From contig JBBDXS010000002.1 of NCBI GenBank assembly GCA_040902195.1, forward strand, positions 124,001 to 188,000: 64,000 nucleotides of DNA, given 5' to 3'. Both the position numbers and the translations under genes were made by a program. Positions 1 to 8,805 of the stretch are shown piece after piece. Position 1 is the first letter of the stretch, and every line of letters starts with the position of its first letter. The notes beneath the pieces were generated by a model. That model searched no databases. It saw nothing but the letters and a program-made list of their open reading frames with translations, and was not told the DNA's origin. This DNA comes from JBBDXS01 sp040902195. GTDB taxonomy: Bacteria > Chloroflexota > Dehalococcoidia > DSTF01 > RBG-16-68-14.

Positions 1-141
1 TACGGACACGTGTACGGCATCGAGGGGCTGTTCGTCGCGGACGCGAGCATCATGCCGACGATCCCGCGGGCAAACACGAACATCCCGACGATCATGATCG
101 GCGAGCGCTTCGGCGAGTGGTTCCGCGAGGGCGTCTGTTAG
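1..141 (+). CDS. GMC-family FAD oxidoreductase, C-terminal fragment
   Basis: The window opens inside a gene; the 46 visible codons end in TAG. They read through VADASIMPTIP and NTNIPTIMIGER, the C-terminal signature of glucose-methanol-choline oxidoreductases such as choline dehydrogenase, where the Asn after the proline-rich turn lies near the FAD and active site. The substrate cannot be told because the FAD-binding N-terminus is outside the window. The next gene starts at the base after the stop, so the two are probably co-transcribed. Confidence 0.85.
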   Translation, partial: YGHVYGIEGLFVADASIMPTIPRANTNIPTIMIGERFGEWFREGVC

Positions 142-1242
142 ATGAAGGTGCGCGACATCCCCACGCCGGCACTGGTCGTTGATGTCGCCGCGATGGAACG
201 CAACATACGGACGATGGCGGACTTCTTCGCGACCGGTAACACGAAGCTCCGCCCTCACTTCAAAGCGCACAAGACGCCCGCGATCGCGCGGCGGCAGCTC
301 GCCGCCGGGTCGTGCACGGGACTGACCGTCGCGACAGTGGGCGAGGCGGAGCTGTGCGCGGACGAAGCGATCTGCGACGACATCTTGATCGCGAACCAGG
401 TGCTCGGGCCGGGCAAGGCGGAGCGCGTCGCGAGGCTGGCGCAGCGCATCACTATCAAGGTCGCTATCGATTCCGATGCGACGCTTGACGACATCGCGCG
501 CGCGGCGCAGGCCGAGGGCGGTGAGGTCGGCGTCGTCGTCGACATTAACGTTGGCATGCCGCGCTGCGGCATCGAGCACGGCGAGCCCGCGCTACGGCTG
601 GCGAAGCGCGCGGCGGACATGTCGGGCGTGCGGTTCGCCGGGCTGATGGGCTACGAGGGCCACGTCGTCGGCCTGCCGGAGCGCAGCGAGCGCGAGCCGC
701 GCGCGCGCAAAGCGATGGAACGCCTGACCGAGACGCTGGCGCTTGTGCGCAGCGCCGGGCTGCCGTGCGACCTCGTGAGCGCGGGCGGCACCGGCACGTA
801 CGACATCACGGGACGCATCGAGGGCATCACCGAGATCCAGGCCGGCTCCTACGTCCTGATGGACACCGCATACGCGAAGCTCGGCCTGCCGTTCGAGCAG
901 GCGCTCAGCCTGCACACGACGGTCCTCTCGCGCCCGCGCGCGGAGCAGTGCGCGACGGACGGCGGGCTCAAGGCGTCGAGCGTCGACCACGGCAACCCCG
1001 ACGTAAAGGGCATCGAGGGCGCGTCCGTGCTCTTCCTGAGCGACGAACACGCGACGATCACGCTGCCGGCGGACAGCGCGGTCGCGCCGGGCGACCGCCT
1101 CGAGCTGTGGCCGTCACATGTCGATCCGACGATCAACCAGCACGACGTCCTGTTCGCCGTGGAAGGCGACGACGTGGTCGATATCTGGCCGGTCACGGCG
1201 CGGGGCTATCGCGAGCACCGCATGCTGCTGGAGGGGCGGTAG
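142..1242 (+). CDS. DSD1-family PLP enzyme, D-threonine aldolase-like
   Basis: A 366-residue fold-type III PLP enzyme of the D-threonine aldolase / D-serine dehydratase (DSD1) family, which cleaves or deaminates D-hydroxy-amino acids. The N-terminal barrel holds HFKAHK near residues 39-44 with the expected PLP lysine; the C-terminal domain has SDEHA and PSHVDP (His near 326, Asp near 328). In the family the metal site is His-x-Asp in D-threonine aldolases and His-x-Cys in eukaryotic D-serine dehydratases, so the HVD reading favours an aldolase; this is inference from motif only. It starts at the ATG directly after the previous stop and is followed within two bases by a PAS protein. Confidence 0.85.
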   Translation: MKVRDIPTPALVVDVAAMERNIRTMADFFATGNTKLRPHFKAHKTPAIARRQLAAGSCTGLTVATVGEAELCADEAICDDILIANQVLGPGKAERVARLAQRITIKVAIDSDATLDDIARAAQAEGGEVGVVVDINVGMPRCGIEHGEPALRLAKRAADMSGVRFAGLMGYEGHVVGLPERSEREPRARKAMERLTETLALVRSAGLPCDLVSAGGTGTYDITGRIEGITEIQAGSYVLMDTAYAKLGLPFEQALSLHTTVLSRPRAEQCATDGGLKASSVDHGNPDVKGIEGASVLFLSDEHATITLPADSAVAPGDRLELWPSHVDPTINQHDVLFAVEGDDVVDIWPVTARGYREHRMLLEGR

Positions 1243-1243
1243 C

Positions 1244-1627
1244 GTGGAAGTCGAGCTGATCTTGATGCGGCAGCTCGCGAGCTACCTGACGCTGCCGATC
1301 TTCCTCGTCGACGCGGGCGGCAAGCTGCTCTTCTACAACGAGGCCGCGGAGCCGCACCTGGGGCGTCGCTTCGAGGAGGCGGGCGAGATGCAGCTAGGCG
1401 ATCTCTCGAAGATCTTCGAGATCACGCGCGAAGACGGCTCGCCGTTCCCGGACGACGAGTTCCCACTCGCCGTCGCACTGCACAAGCGCCGGCCCACGCA
1501 CGACATGATCCGCTTCCGCGCGCTCGATGGCCTGCTGCACAACGTGGATGTGACGGCGTTCCCGCTCGAAGGCCAGGGCGGCAGACACCTGGGGGCTGTG
1601 GCGATCTTCTGGGAGAAGCCTGCATGA
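1244..1627 (+). CDS. small single PAS-domain protein
   Basis: A 127-residue protein that I start at GTG 1244, two bases after the preceding stop; a longer in-frame ATG lies inside the upstream gene. The first third reads LPIFLVDAGGKLLFYNEAAE, the usual start of a PAS fold, and the rest covers little more than one PAS domain (ending in a beta-strand, AVAIFWEK). There is no output domain, so it may act as a stand-alone sensor or a partner of another protein. The last codons overlap the next gene's ATG by 4 bases. The ligand is unknown. Confidence 0.75.
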   Translation: MEVELILMRQLASYLTLPIFLVDAGGKLLFYNEAAEPHLGRRFEEAGEMQLGDLSKIFEITREDGSPFPDDEFPLAVALHKRRPTHDMIRFRALDGLLHNVDVTAFPLEGQGGRHLGAVAIFWEKPA

Positions 1628-2463
1628 AGGTCACGCTTTGGGGCACGCGCGGCTCGTCGCCCAGCGCCGGGCCGGAGAATATACGCTACGGCGGCAACAC
1701 CGCCTGCGTGGAGGTGCGCGCCGGGGACGGCACGCTCGTGATCCTCGACGCGGGCACGGGCATTCGGCGTCTCGGAGCGGCGATCAGCGAGGACATCAAG
1801 CGCGTCGACGTGCTGCTGACGCACCTGCACCTGGACCACATCCAGGGCCTCGGCTTCTTCGCGCCGCTCTACCGCGACGGCCTGGAGGTACACATCTGGG
1901 GCCCGCCGACGGCAGGACTCACGCTGGAGGGGCGGCTGACGCGCTACCTCTCGCCGCCGCTCTTCCCCGTCCGCCTGCGTGAGCTGCCCTGCGATCTGAC
2001 GTTGCACGACCTGCCAATGGAACCGTTCCAGATCGGCGGCCTGAGCATTCGCGGCGACTTCGTCTGCCACCCCGGGCCGACGCTGGGCTATCGCATCGCG
2101 GAGAACGGCACATCGCTCGCGTACCTACCGGACCACGAACCGGCGCTCGGGTTCGGTGAGGTGCCACGGGACGCGGACTGGATCTCCGGCTTCGAGATCG
2201 CTGCGCAGGCCGACCTGCTGATCCACGACTCGCAGTACTCAGATGAGGAGTACCCGGCGCACATCGGCTGGGGACACAGCGCGATCAGCCACACGATCGC
2301 GTTCGCGACGGCGGCGAAGGCGAAGCGGCTCGTCGTGTTCCATCACGATCCGGCGCACAACGACGCGACGCTCGACCGCCTCGTCGATACGGCGCGCAAG
2401 GTCTGCAAGCCGCCCTTCGAAATCCTGGCGGGCACCGAAGGCGCGATGTTCAAGCTCGGATAG
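1624..2463 (+). CDS. MBL-fold metallo-hydrolase
   Basis: A 279-residue metallo-beta-lactamase-fold hydrolase. It begins MKVTLWGTRGSSPS, as in PhnP/RNase Z/cyclic phosphodiesterase-type members, and has the metal motif THLHLDHIQG (HxHxDH) near residues 62-70, further His/Asp ligands at CHPG and HDSQYSDEEY, and a C-terminal FHHDP. The substrate is not evident; a phosphodiester is plausible from the family branch. The ATG overlaps the stop of the upstream PAS gene by 4 bases, so the two are translationally coupled. Confidence 0.85.
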   Translation: MKVTLWGTRGSSPSAGPENIRYGGNTACVEVRAGDGTLVILDAGTGIRRLGAAISEDIKRVDVLLTHLHLDHIQGLGFFAPLYRDGLEVHIWGPPTAGLTLEGRLTRYLSPPLFPVRLRELPCDLTLHDLPMEPFQIGGLSIRGDFVCHPGPTLGYRIAENGTSLAYLPDHEPALGFGEVPRDADWISGFEIAAQADLLIHDSQYSDEEYPAHIGWGHSAISHTIAFATAAKAKRLVVFHHDPAHNDATLDRLVDTARKVCKPPFEILAGTEGAMFKLG

Positions 2464-2477
2464 AGGGGAGCTCCCAG

Positions 2478-2906
2478 ATGCCTCCACCACGCTTCGTGGT
2501 GCGCACCGTGATGGCCAGCCACGAGTTCTGGTACCGCGTGTCGGGCGGCGCGCTGGGCGGAAAGATCGGGGGCGTGCCGTGCCTGCTGCTCACAACGACG
2601 GGGCGGAAATCGGGACGCAAGCGAACGACGCCGCTGTTGTACCTGCGCGACGGCCAGGATGTCGTCATCGTGGCGTCGTACGGCGGCAGTCCGAAACATC
2701 CGACCTGGTACGGCAACCTCGTCGCGAACCCCGAGGCTGAGGTGCTGATCGGGCGCGAGCAGAAGCGCGTCGTGGCGCGCACGGCGAACGATGATGAGCG
2801 CGCGCGTCTGTGGCCGCGGCTGGTCGAGATGTACAAGAGCTACGCGGAGTACCAGACGAAGACGGAGCGGACGATCCCGGTCGTGATCCTGGCGCCGAAG
2901 CAGTAG
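2478..2906 (+). CDS. nitroreductase/deazaflavin-dependent oxidoreductase family protein
   Basis: A 142-residue split-barrel protein of the Ddn family (deazaflavin/F420-dependent nitroreductase-like). The diagnostic core is LTTTGRKSGRKRTTPLLYL followed by SPKHPTWYGNLVANP, which in family members lines the F420 phosphate and deazaflavin pocket. No membrane segment is seen. A GGGGAG ribosome site lies just upstream of ATG 2478. It closes the short plus-strand run that starts with the GMC oxidoreductase. Reduction of a quinone, lipid or nitro compound is possible; the actual substrate cannot be told. Confidence 0.8.
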   Translation: MPPPRFVVRTVMASHEFWYRVSGGALGGKIGGVPCLLLTTTGRKSGRKRTTPLLYLRDGQDVVIVASYGGSPKHPTWYGNLVANPEAEVLIGREQKRVVARTANDDERARLWPRLVEMYKSYAEYQTKTERTIPVVILAPKQ

Positions 2907-3311
2907 CACGCTGCGTTTGCCCAACCTCTCGAGATCGAAGAGTTGATCTACCCGCCCACCCACCCCGGCAAGGTCTTCCTGCGAGGTAGCGAGCCCCCCT
3001 CGCGCTCCCGCGTTTGGCAATCCGCGTTCGCGGCATGAAGTGCTGCAGCGTCGTGAGGGCGAGAGGTCTGATGAGGGGACCGGACAGACCATAAAGGTTT
3101 GTCCCTTCGACCCCGCCCCGCCCCGCGATCGGTGCGGGCGGCTCGCGAGCCGCCCCTACACCGTCGAGCGATAGTGCAAGGCCGCGGGAGGCCTCAAAGG
3201 CCTCCCCTACGGCATCCGCCTGCGGCGGACAGGGCGACCGCGACCTCTCGCCGTCCGGGCGCAGGTCGATTGTTATAAGATGGGGATCGTTCCATTCCCA
3301 GGAGGACGGCC
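2907..3311. repeat. intergenic region with two TAGGGG-type palindromes
   Basis: These 405 bases hold no credible gene. Two palindromic units end in the same CCCCTAC tail: 3136-3159 (GGGCGGCTCG / CGAGCCGCCC) and 3186-3210 (GGGAGGCCT / AGGCCTCCC). They belong to a family seen elsewhere in the window. A TATAAG-like -10 box near 3273-3278 and an AGGAGG ribosome site precede the acyl-CoA dehydrogenase at 3312. Confidence 0.7.
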
Positions 3312-5078
3312 ATGACGACGACAGCTTCTCGCACGCAGGCCGGCGCCGGCCCCATCGATTACGCATCGTTCGAGTCGGCGATCGGGCTGAACTGGTACCT
3401 GACTGACCCGAACCTGCGCTTCATCGCCGACCGGCACATCGCGGCGTCCGACAGGGCGTGGGCGGAGGAGTACCTGGTGCGCTGGGGGGCGCTGGTCGGC
3501 GGCGAGATCGCGCCGCGCTCGGAGGTGGTCGACCGCAACCCGCCGCGGCTGGAGCGCTACGACGAGTGGGGCAACGACGTCTCGCGGGTGGTGCACCACC
3601 CGGACAACATCGCGAACAAGAAGGCGATCTGGGAAAAAGGGCCGAAGAGCATCCACACGGCGGGCAAGGTGGTGCCGACGGTGCTCGGCTCGACCTTCAC
3701 GTACCTGCTCAGCCAGTGCGACACGGGCATGGTGTGCGCGACGGGCATGACGGGCGGCGTCGAGTCGCTCGTCGAGCGGTACGCGCCGCCGGGCGTACGC
3801 GAGCGCGTGCTGCCGCACCTGGCGCAACCGCAATTCGACGGCTCGTGGGACGGGGCGATGTTCATGACGGAGATCCGCGGCGGCTCCGACCTCGCGCGGA
3901 GCGAGACGACAGCGCGCCAGGAGAGCGGCACATGGCTGCTGAGCGGCTCGAAGTGGTTCTGTTCGAACGCGGACGCGCGCGCGATCGTGACGCTGGCGCG
4001 TCCGGAGGGCGCGCCGGACGGGCTGCGCGGCCTGGCGCTGTTCCTGATTCCGGCGGAGCGGTCGGACGGCTCTCGCAATGGCATTCGCATCAAGCGCGTG
4101 AAGGACAAGCTCGGCACGCGATCGGTGCCGACGGCGGAGATCGACCTCGAAGACGCGGAGGCGTTCCTGCTCGGCGGGACGGCCAACACCGAGGGGCAGC
4201 CGGACACGCGCGGGCTGAACCGCATGATGAGCATGGTGAACGGATCGCGACTTGGCGTGTCGTTCATGGGGCTGGGCATTATGCGCCGCTCGTTCCTCGA
4301 AGCGTCGATCTACGCGGCGCACCGCGAGGCGTTCGGCCAGCGGCTCGATAGCCTGCCGCTGATGCAGGAGACGCTCGTGAAGATGTGCGTCGACGTGGAG
4401 GCGACGGCGACGATGTGCTTCGAGACGTCATCGCTCGCGGGCGCGCACGGCGACGAGCGAGCGCGACAGCTCTACCGGATCATGGTACCGCTCTCGAAGT
4501 TCCGCGGAGCGCGCGGCGGCCTCGAGCTGGCAAGCCAGGCCGTCGAGGTGATGGGTGGCAACGGCTACATCGAGAACTGGCCGGCGGCGCGGCAGCTCCG
4601 CGACGCGCAGTGCCACACGATCTGGGAGGGCACGGAGAACATCATCTGCCTCGACGTGCTGCGCGCGATGCGCAAGGAGCAGGCGCACCACGCGTTGTTC
4701 GACCGCATCGATGGCGCGCTGGCGGCGGCGGACCACCCGGCGCTTGCGGCGACGAAGGACGTCGTCGCGCAGGCGCGCCGCGACGTGCAGGGTGCCGTCG
4801 AGTTCGTCACCAACTCCGCGGACGACCTGCGGCAGCTCCACTCGCGGCGGCTGACGGGCTGGCTCTCGGACGTGGCGCAGGCGGCGCTGCTGCTGGAGCA
4901 CGCCGCCATCGAGCTGCGGGAGAACAACTCGGCGCGCAAGGCGGCGGTAGCGAAGCTGTTCGTGCAGGAGCGGCTCGCGTCGCGGGCGATGCGCGGCATC
5001 AGCGAGGACCGGTCGGTGCTGGACCTCTTCGCGCCGGTCACGCGGTTCGAGTCGCTGGAGCCGGCACTGCTGAATTAG
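3312..5078 (+). CDS. AidB-like acyl-CoA dehydrogenase
   Basis: A 588-residue flavoprotein of the acyl-CoA dehydrogenase superfamily, longer than the usual 380-400 residues and matching the AidB-like branch with an extended C-terminal helical domain. Visible marks are RYDEWGNDV and VVHHPDN near residues 85-100 (typical of AidB-type N-termini), MFMTEIRGGSDL near 190 (flavin and substrate contact) and GSKWFCSN near 215. The region QAVEVMGGNGYIEN near 415 is the conserved glycine-rich turn, followed by IWEGTENI. It probably oxidises an acyl-CoA with electrons passed to ETF. Start ATG has an AGGAGG site. Neighbours give no pathway. Confidence 0.9.
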   Translation: MTTTASRTQAGAGPIDYASFESAIGLNWYLTDPNLRFIADRHIAASDRAWAEEYLVRWGALVGGEIAPRSEVVDRNPPRLERYDEWGNDVSRVVHHPDNIANKKAIWEKGPKSIHTAGKVVPTVLGSTFTYLLSQCDTGMVCATGMTGGVESLVERYAPPGVRERVLPHLAQPQFDGSWDGAMFMTEIRGGSDLARSETTARQESGTWLLSGSKWFCSNADARAIVTLARPEGAPDGLRGLALFLIPAERSDGSRNGIRIKRVKDKLGTRSVPTAEIDLEDAEAFLLGGTANTEGQPDTRGLNRMMSMVNGSRLGVSFMGLGIMRRSFLEASIYAAHREAFGQRLDSLPLMQETLVKMCVDVEATATMCFETSSLAGAHGDERARQLYRIMVPLSKFRGARGGLELASQAVEVMGGNGYIENWPAARQLRDAQCHTIWEGTENIICLDVLRAMRKEQAHHALFDRIDGALAAADHPALAATKDVVAQARRDVQGAVEFVTNSADDLRQLHSRRLTGWLSDVAQAALLLEHAAIELRENNSARKAAVAKLFVQERLASRAMRGISEDRSVLDLFAPVTRFESLEPALLN

Positions 5079-5101
5079 GCGAGGTCATTCGTGATACCGA
5101 T

Positions 5102-5130
5102 GTAGGGGCGGGTTTGAAACCCGCCCCTAC
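5102..5130. repeat. 29-bp perfect palindrome, TAGGGG family
   Basis: GTAGGGGCGGGTTT and its exact inverse AAACCCGCCCCTAC flank one central base. It sits between two genes and is the clearest copy of the dispersed palindrome family ending in CCCCTAC. It could form a hairpin in the acyl-CoA dehydrogenase transcript but no T-tract follows. A TATACT box at 5149-5154 lies just downstream, about 10 bases before the next start codon. Confidence 0.85.
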
Positions 5131-5163
5131 GGTTGTTCTACGTCGCGCTATACTACGCGCGCT

Positions 5164-6426
5164 ATGACACAAGAATCGCAGCCGACGTTCCAGAACCAGA
5201 CCGGCAGGGACCCGCGCGATGCGGCGTTCTACTTTCGCGGCGCGGGGCAGCAGGTCGCGCCGGGGGTGTACTTCTTCGGCGCGCTGGGCAACGTCTCGGC
5301 GTTCGAGACGGACGAGCGCGTGCTTATCGTCGATACCGCGACGGGCGTGTTCGCGCCGCGTGTGATCGAGGACCTGCGCGCGAACTTCACGCAGGCGCCC
5401 GTCGAAGCGATCGTCTACACGCACGGGCATATCGATCACACGACCGGCGCGGACGCGTGGATCGCGGACACGATATCGCGCGGGCACGGACGGCCGCGCA
5501 TCGTCGCGCACGAGGACCTGCCGCGGCGGTTCGACCGCTACCGGCTGCTCGGCAAGCAGAACGACCACATCAACCGTATCCAGTTCAACCTGCCGCCCGA
5601 CGCCGCACCGTTTTCGAACGCGCCGTGGACGTACCCCGACCAGACGTACGACGGCGCGACGACGATCTCGGCCGGCGGCGAGCGGTTCGAGCTGTATCAC
5701 GCGCGCGGCGAGACGGACGACGAGACGTACGTGTGGTGCCCATCGCGTCGCGTGCTGTGCACAGGCGATACGTTCGTCTGGTGCAGCCCGAACGCGGGCA
5801 ATCCGTACAAGGTGCAGCGCTACGCCAAGGACTGGGCGGACGCGCTCGAGCACATGGCGGGCTTGCGTCCCGCGCTGCTGCTCCCCGGCCACGGCCCGCC
5901 GATCGCGGACGAGGGGACGATCCAGGACGCGCTGCTCTCGACGGCGGCGTTCCTGCGTTCGATCCACGACCAGGTCGTGACGAAGATGAACGAGGGCAAG
6001 TGGCTGGAGGACATCATCCGCGAGATCGACTGGCCGGCGACGGACAAGCCGTGGCTGCGCCCGATCTACGACCACCCGGAGTTCATCGCGCGGAACGTCT
6101 ACCGCCTGTACGGCGGCTGGTACGACGGCGACCCGGCGCACATGCTGCCGGCGCACTCGGAGGACGTGGCGCGCGAGCTGCTCGCGGCGACGGGGAGCGG
6201 CTCGATCCTGGCGCGGGCGCGGCAGCGCCGCGACGACGGCGACCTGCAGATGGCGTGCCACCTGGTCGATTTCGTGCGCAAGGGGGAGCCGGAGAACAAG
6301 GAGGCGTGGCAGCTCTGGCGTGACCTCTTCGCCGCGCGCGCGGAGGCGGAGAAATCGCTCATGGCGAGGGGCGCCTTCCACGCAGCGGTGCGTGAGGCGG
6401 ACGCGCGGCTGGGGGAGTTGGGATAA
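5164..6426 (+). CDS. MBL-fold alkyl/aryl-sulfatase-like hydrolase
   Basis: A 420-residue metallo-beta-lactamase-fold protein with the layout of linear alkyl sulfatases (SdsA1/BDS1 type). It has the metal motif THGHIDHTTGA near residues 92-102, further ligands at CTGDTF and PGHGPP, then a helical segment (about 280-415, including YRLYGGWYDGDP) matching the alkyl-sulfatase dimerisation domain. The usual C-terminal SCP2-like domain is missing, so it is shorter than full alkyl sulfatases. No signal peptide is visible. The TATACT box about 10 bases before ATG suggests a very short leader. Sulfate-ester hydrolysis is the family role; the substrate is unproven. Confidence 0.82.
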   Translation: MTQESQPTFQNQTGRDPRDAAFYFRGAGQQVAPGVYFFGALGNVSAFETDERVLIVDTATGVFAPRVIEDLRANFTQAPVEAIVYTHGHIDHTTGADAWIADTISRGHGRPRIVAHEDLPRRFDRYRLLGKQNDHINRIQFNLPPDAAPFSNAPWTYPDQTYDGATTISAGGERFELYHARGETDDETYVWCPSRRVLCTGDTFVWCSPNAGNPYKVQRYAKDWADALEHMAGLRPALLLPGHGPPIADEGTIQDALLSTAAFLRSIHDQVVTKMNEGKWLEDIIREIDWPATDKPWLRPIYDHPEFIARNVYRLYGGWYDGDPAHMLPAHSEDVARELLAATGSGSILARARQRRDDGDLQMACHLVDFVRKGEPENKEAWQLWRDLFAARAEAEKSLMARGAFHAAVREADARLGELG

Positions 6427-6638
6427 GCGGGCAGGCCGTTCTCATTGGGCTGGCGCCGAGTCGTGTCACAGGTTTCGTCGCCCTCGCGCTACAACGGCAA
6501 GGAACAGCCGCTGATATCCTTCGCCAAGAACGCCAGGCCACTTTGGCCGCCCGGCCCCTTCATCAGATCACTAAGGAATTGTTGAGCAAGATATCTTTCG
6601 ACGATTGCGAGAAATTAGGTCAGCAGCTTGATCGTTGA
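6427..6638 (+). pseudogene. possible relic reading frame without a normal start
   Basis: An open frame ending at TGA 6636-6638 runs back without a stop to about 6427 and encodes a protein-like sequence, including ALALQRQGTAADILRQERQ and ITKELLSKISFDDCEKLG. It has no in-frame ATG or GTG; only TTG codons occur near the end. Base composition falls visibly towards the 3' part compared with its neighbours. It may be the remnant of a transferred helical protein gene, or chance. Nothing else is seen in 6427-6716. Confidence 0.25.
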
Positions 6639-6716
6639 AGCAAAGTGGCGCATCGCAAAGTCGATAGTTTCATGCGCCGCTAGATTGATTCAACTCTCTG
6701 CTACACTCCTAGCGCT

Positions 6717-7151
6717 ATGCCGTACGCCGTTGGCATCGATATGCTTGCGATCCCCCGCTTCCGGAGGGTGCTGGAGCGCCACAACGGGCGCTTTCTGCGG
6801 CGCGTGTACACGCCGGTGGAGGTCGCGTACTGCCGCGGGCGCGTGAACGAGCTGGCGGCGCGCTTCGCGGCGAAGGAGGCGGTGATGAAGGCGCTCGGTA
6901 CCGGCATCCGCGGCGTCGGCTGGCGCGACATCGAGGTGCTGCCGGACCGGCGCGGCAAGCCGCTCGTCTACCTCTACGGACGCGCCCTCGAGCGCGCCGA
7001 GAAGATCGGCCTGAGCGCGCTCGACGTGTCGCTGACGCACGAGCAGGAGTTCGCGGTAGCGGCCGTCGTGGGCGTGCGGGAGCACGCGGACGATCCTCAG
7101 GAGTCGCGAGAACGGCTCATCAAACGCCTGCTAGAACGGGGACTTTTGTAA
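6717..7151 (+). CDS. acpS: holo-[acyl-carrier-protein] synthase
   Basis: A 144-residue 4'-phosphopantetheinyl transferase that moves phosphopantetheine from CoA to a serine of acyl carrier protein. The signature GIDMLAIPRF near residues 5-14 carries the Mg-binding Asp, and RFAAKEAVMKALGTG near 47-61 carries the catalytic Glu-Lys; LTHEQEFAVAAVVG gives the last strand. The length is slightly above the usual 120-130 because of a charged C-terminal tail. The pairing with nnr immediately downstream is the usual bacterial arrangement. A TACACT -10-like box lies at 6702-6707. Confidence 0.95.
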   Translation: MPYAVGIDMLAIPRFRRVLERHNGRFLRRVYTPVEVAYCRGRVNELAARFAAKEAVMKALGTGIRGVGWRDIEVLPDRRGKPLVYLYGRALERAEKIGLSALDVSLTHEQEFAVAAVVGVREHADDPQESRERLIKRLLERGLL

Positions 7152-7227
7152 TCGTCATGCGTTTGGTAGCAAGAGTTCCGCTGGCACCCGCGAGGGATCG
7201 GCGGCGAGTCAGACCCGAGGCCTCAGA

Positions 7228-8778
7228 ATGAAGCTCTGCGGCGCGGAGGAGATGCGCGCGCTGGAAGAAGCCGCCGTCGCGTCGGGGACGACGCTCGACG
7301 CGCTGATGGAGGCCGCGGGGCTGGCCGTGGCGCAGGAGGTGTGGATCAGCCTGGGCGCGGCGCCGGAGCGCAAGGCTGTCGTGCTCGTGGGGCCCGGGAA
7401 CAACGGCGGCGACGGGCTCGTGGCGGCGCGCCATCTGCACGATTTTGGCACGAACGTCGTCGTGCTGCTGCTCGCGCCCCGCGGCGAGGACGACGCGAAC
7501 CTGAGGCTGCTGATCGAACGCGACGTAGAGGTGCGCGTGCTCAGCGACGATCTCGCGCCGTTGGAGGACGCGCTGGCCGGCGCAGACGTCGTGATCGACG
7601 CCGTGCTGGGCACCGGGCGCGCTCGGCCGCTCGAGGGGTTGATCGCGCGCGTGATGGACCGCGTCGACCGCGCGCGCCACGAGCCGCTCCCGCCGCAGGT
7701 CTTCGCGGTCGATCTGCCCACGGGCGTCGATGCGGACACGGGCCACGCCGACCCGCACGCGCTGGTCGCCGACGTAACGATAGCGCTGGGCTGCTCGAAA
7801 GCCGGTTTGCACACGCTGCCGGGCGCGGACTACGCAGGGCGCGTCGAAGTCATCGACATCGGCCTGCCGCACGAGGCGGTCGACGAGCTGCCCGTCGAGC
7901 TGCTCAACGCGCGCTGGGTGCGCGAGCGGCTGCCGCCGCGGCCCTCCGGCGCCAACAAGGGGACGTTCGGACGGGTGTTGATCGTTGCGGGATCGAAGCT
8001 GTACATCGGCGCGGCGCGGCTGGCGGCGCTCGGGTCGCTGCGGAGCGGCGCGGGGCTCGTGACGCTGGCCTGTCCAGAGAGCGTGCAGCCGCTCATTGCG
8101 GCGGGGATGAGCGAGGCGACCTACCTGCCGCTGCGGGAGCACAACGGCTTCGTCGCGCCGGAGGCCGCGATGGATGTCGCGCGCGTGATCGACACGTATG
8201 ACGTGCTCGTCGTTGGGCCGGGGCTCGGCCAGGGCGGGCGACAGGAAGCGTTCTTGCGACAGCTCCTGCCCTCGCTCGAGGAAGCGAACGCGCGCGTGGT
8301 CATCGACGCGGACGGGCTGAACAACCTGGCGAAGCAGCCGCGTTGGTGGGAGCGGGTGCGCGCGCCCTGCGTGCTCACGCCGCACCCGGGCGAGCACGCG
8401 AGGCTCACACGCCGCTCGATCGAAGAGATCCAGTCGAACCGCCTCGCCTCCGCGCGCGACGCGGCGCACATGCTGGGCCACACCATCGTGCTGAAGGGAG
8501 CGTACACCGTGATCGCGTCGCCGGGCGGGCGCGCGGCCGTGAATCCCTACGCGAGCCCCGCGCTCGCCTCCGCCGGCACGGGCGACGTCCTCGCGGGCGT
8601 GATCTCGGGCCTGCTGGCGCAAGGGCTGGCGCCGTTCGAGGCGGCCTGCTGCGGCGCGTACGTGCACGCGGCTACGGCGGAAGGGCTGCGCGCCGATCTG
8701 GGCGACGCGGGCATGCTCGCGGGCGACCTGCTGCCGGAGCTGCCGAGGACGCTGCGGGAGCTGCGGGCGTTTGCTTAG
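7228..8778 (+). CDS. nnr: bifunctional NAD(P)H-hydrate epimerase/dehydratase
   Basis: A 516-residue two-domain repair enzyme for hydrated nicotinamide cofactors. The N-terminal YjeF_N epimerase domain (about 1-215) has GPGNNGGDGLVAARHL; the C-terminal ADP-dependent dehydratase domain (about 225-510, ribokinase fold) has VVIDADGLNNL, LTPHPGEHARL and SAGTGDVLAGVISGLLAQG, with the catalytic Asp in the last motif. Full length for the family. It follows acpS by 76 bases and probably shares its transcript. Confidence 0.95.
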   Translation: MKLCGAEEMRALEEAAVASGTTLDALMEAAGLAVAQEVWISLGAAPERKAVVLVGPGNNGGDGLVAARHLHDFGTNVVVLLLAPRGEDDANLRLLIERDVEVRVLSDDLAPLEDALAGADVVIDAVLGTGRARPLEGLIARVMDRVDRARHEPLPPQVFAVDLPTGVDADTGHADPHALVADVTIALGCSKAGLHTLPGADYAGRVEVIDIGLPHEAVDELPVELLNARWVRERLPPRPSGANKGTFGRVLIVAGSKLYIGAARLAALGSLRSGAGLVTLACPESVQPLIAAGMSEATYLPLREHNGFVAPEAAMDVARVIDTYDVLVVGPGLGQGGRQEAFLRQLLPSLEEANARVVIDADGLNNLAKQPRWWERVRAPCVLTPHPGEHARLTRRSIEEIQSNRLASARDAAHMLGHTIVLKGAYTVIASPGGRAAVNPYASPALASAGTGDVLAGVISGLLAQGLAPFEAACCGAYVHAATAEGLRADLGDAGMLAGDLLPELPRTLRELRAFA

Positions 8779-8805
8779 AGCGCCGGATCGACCAAGGAGG
8801 CACGC

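Noticed and set aside
3136..3210. Insertion sequence remnants
   Set aside because: The palindromes are only about 25 bases with no transposase frame or target duplication visible.
5038..6381. Long antisense open frame of about 447 codons opposite the sulfatase-like gene
   Set aside because: It is Arg/Val/His-rich with no recognisable domain and exactly overlaps a clear metallo-hydrolase; high GC produces such shadows.
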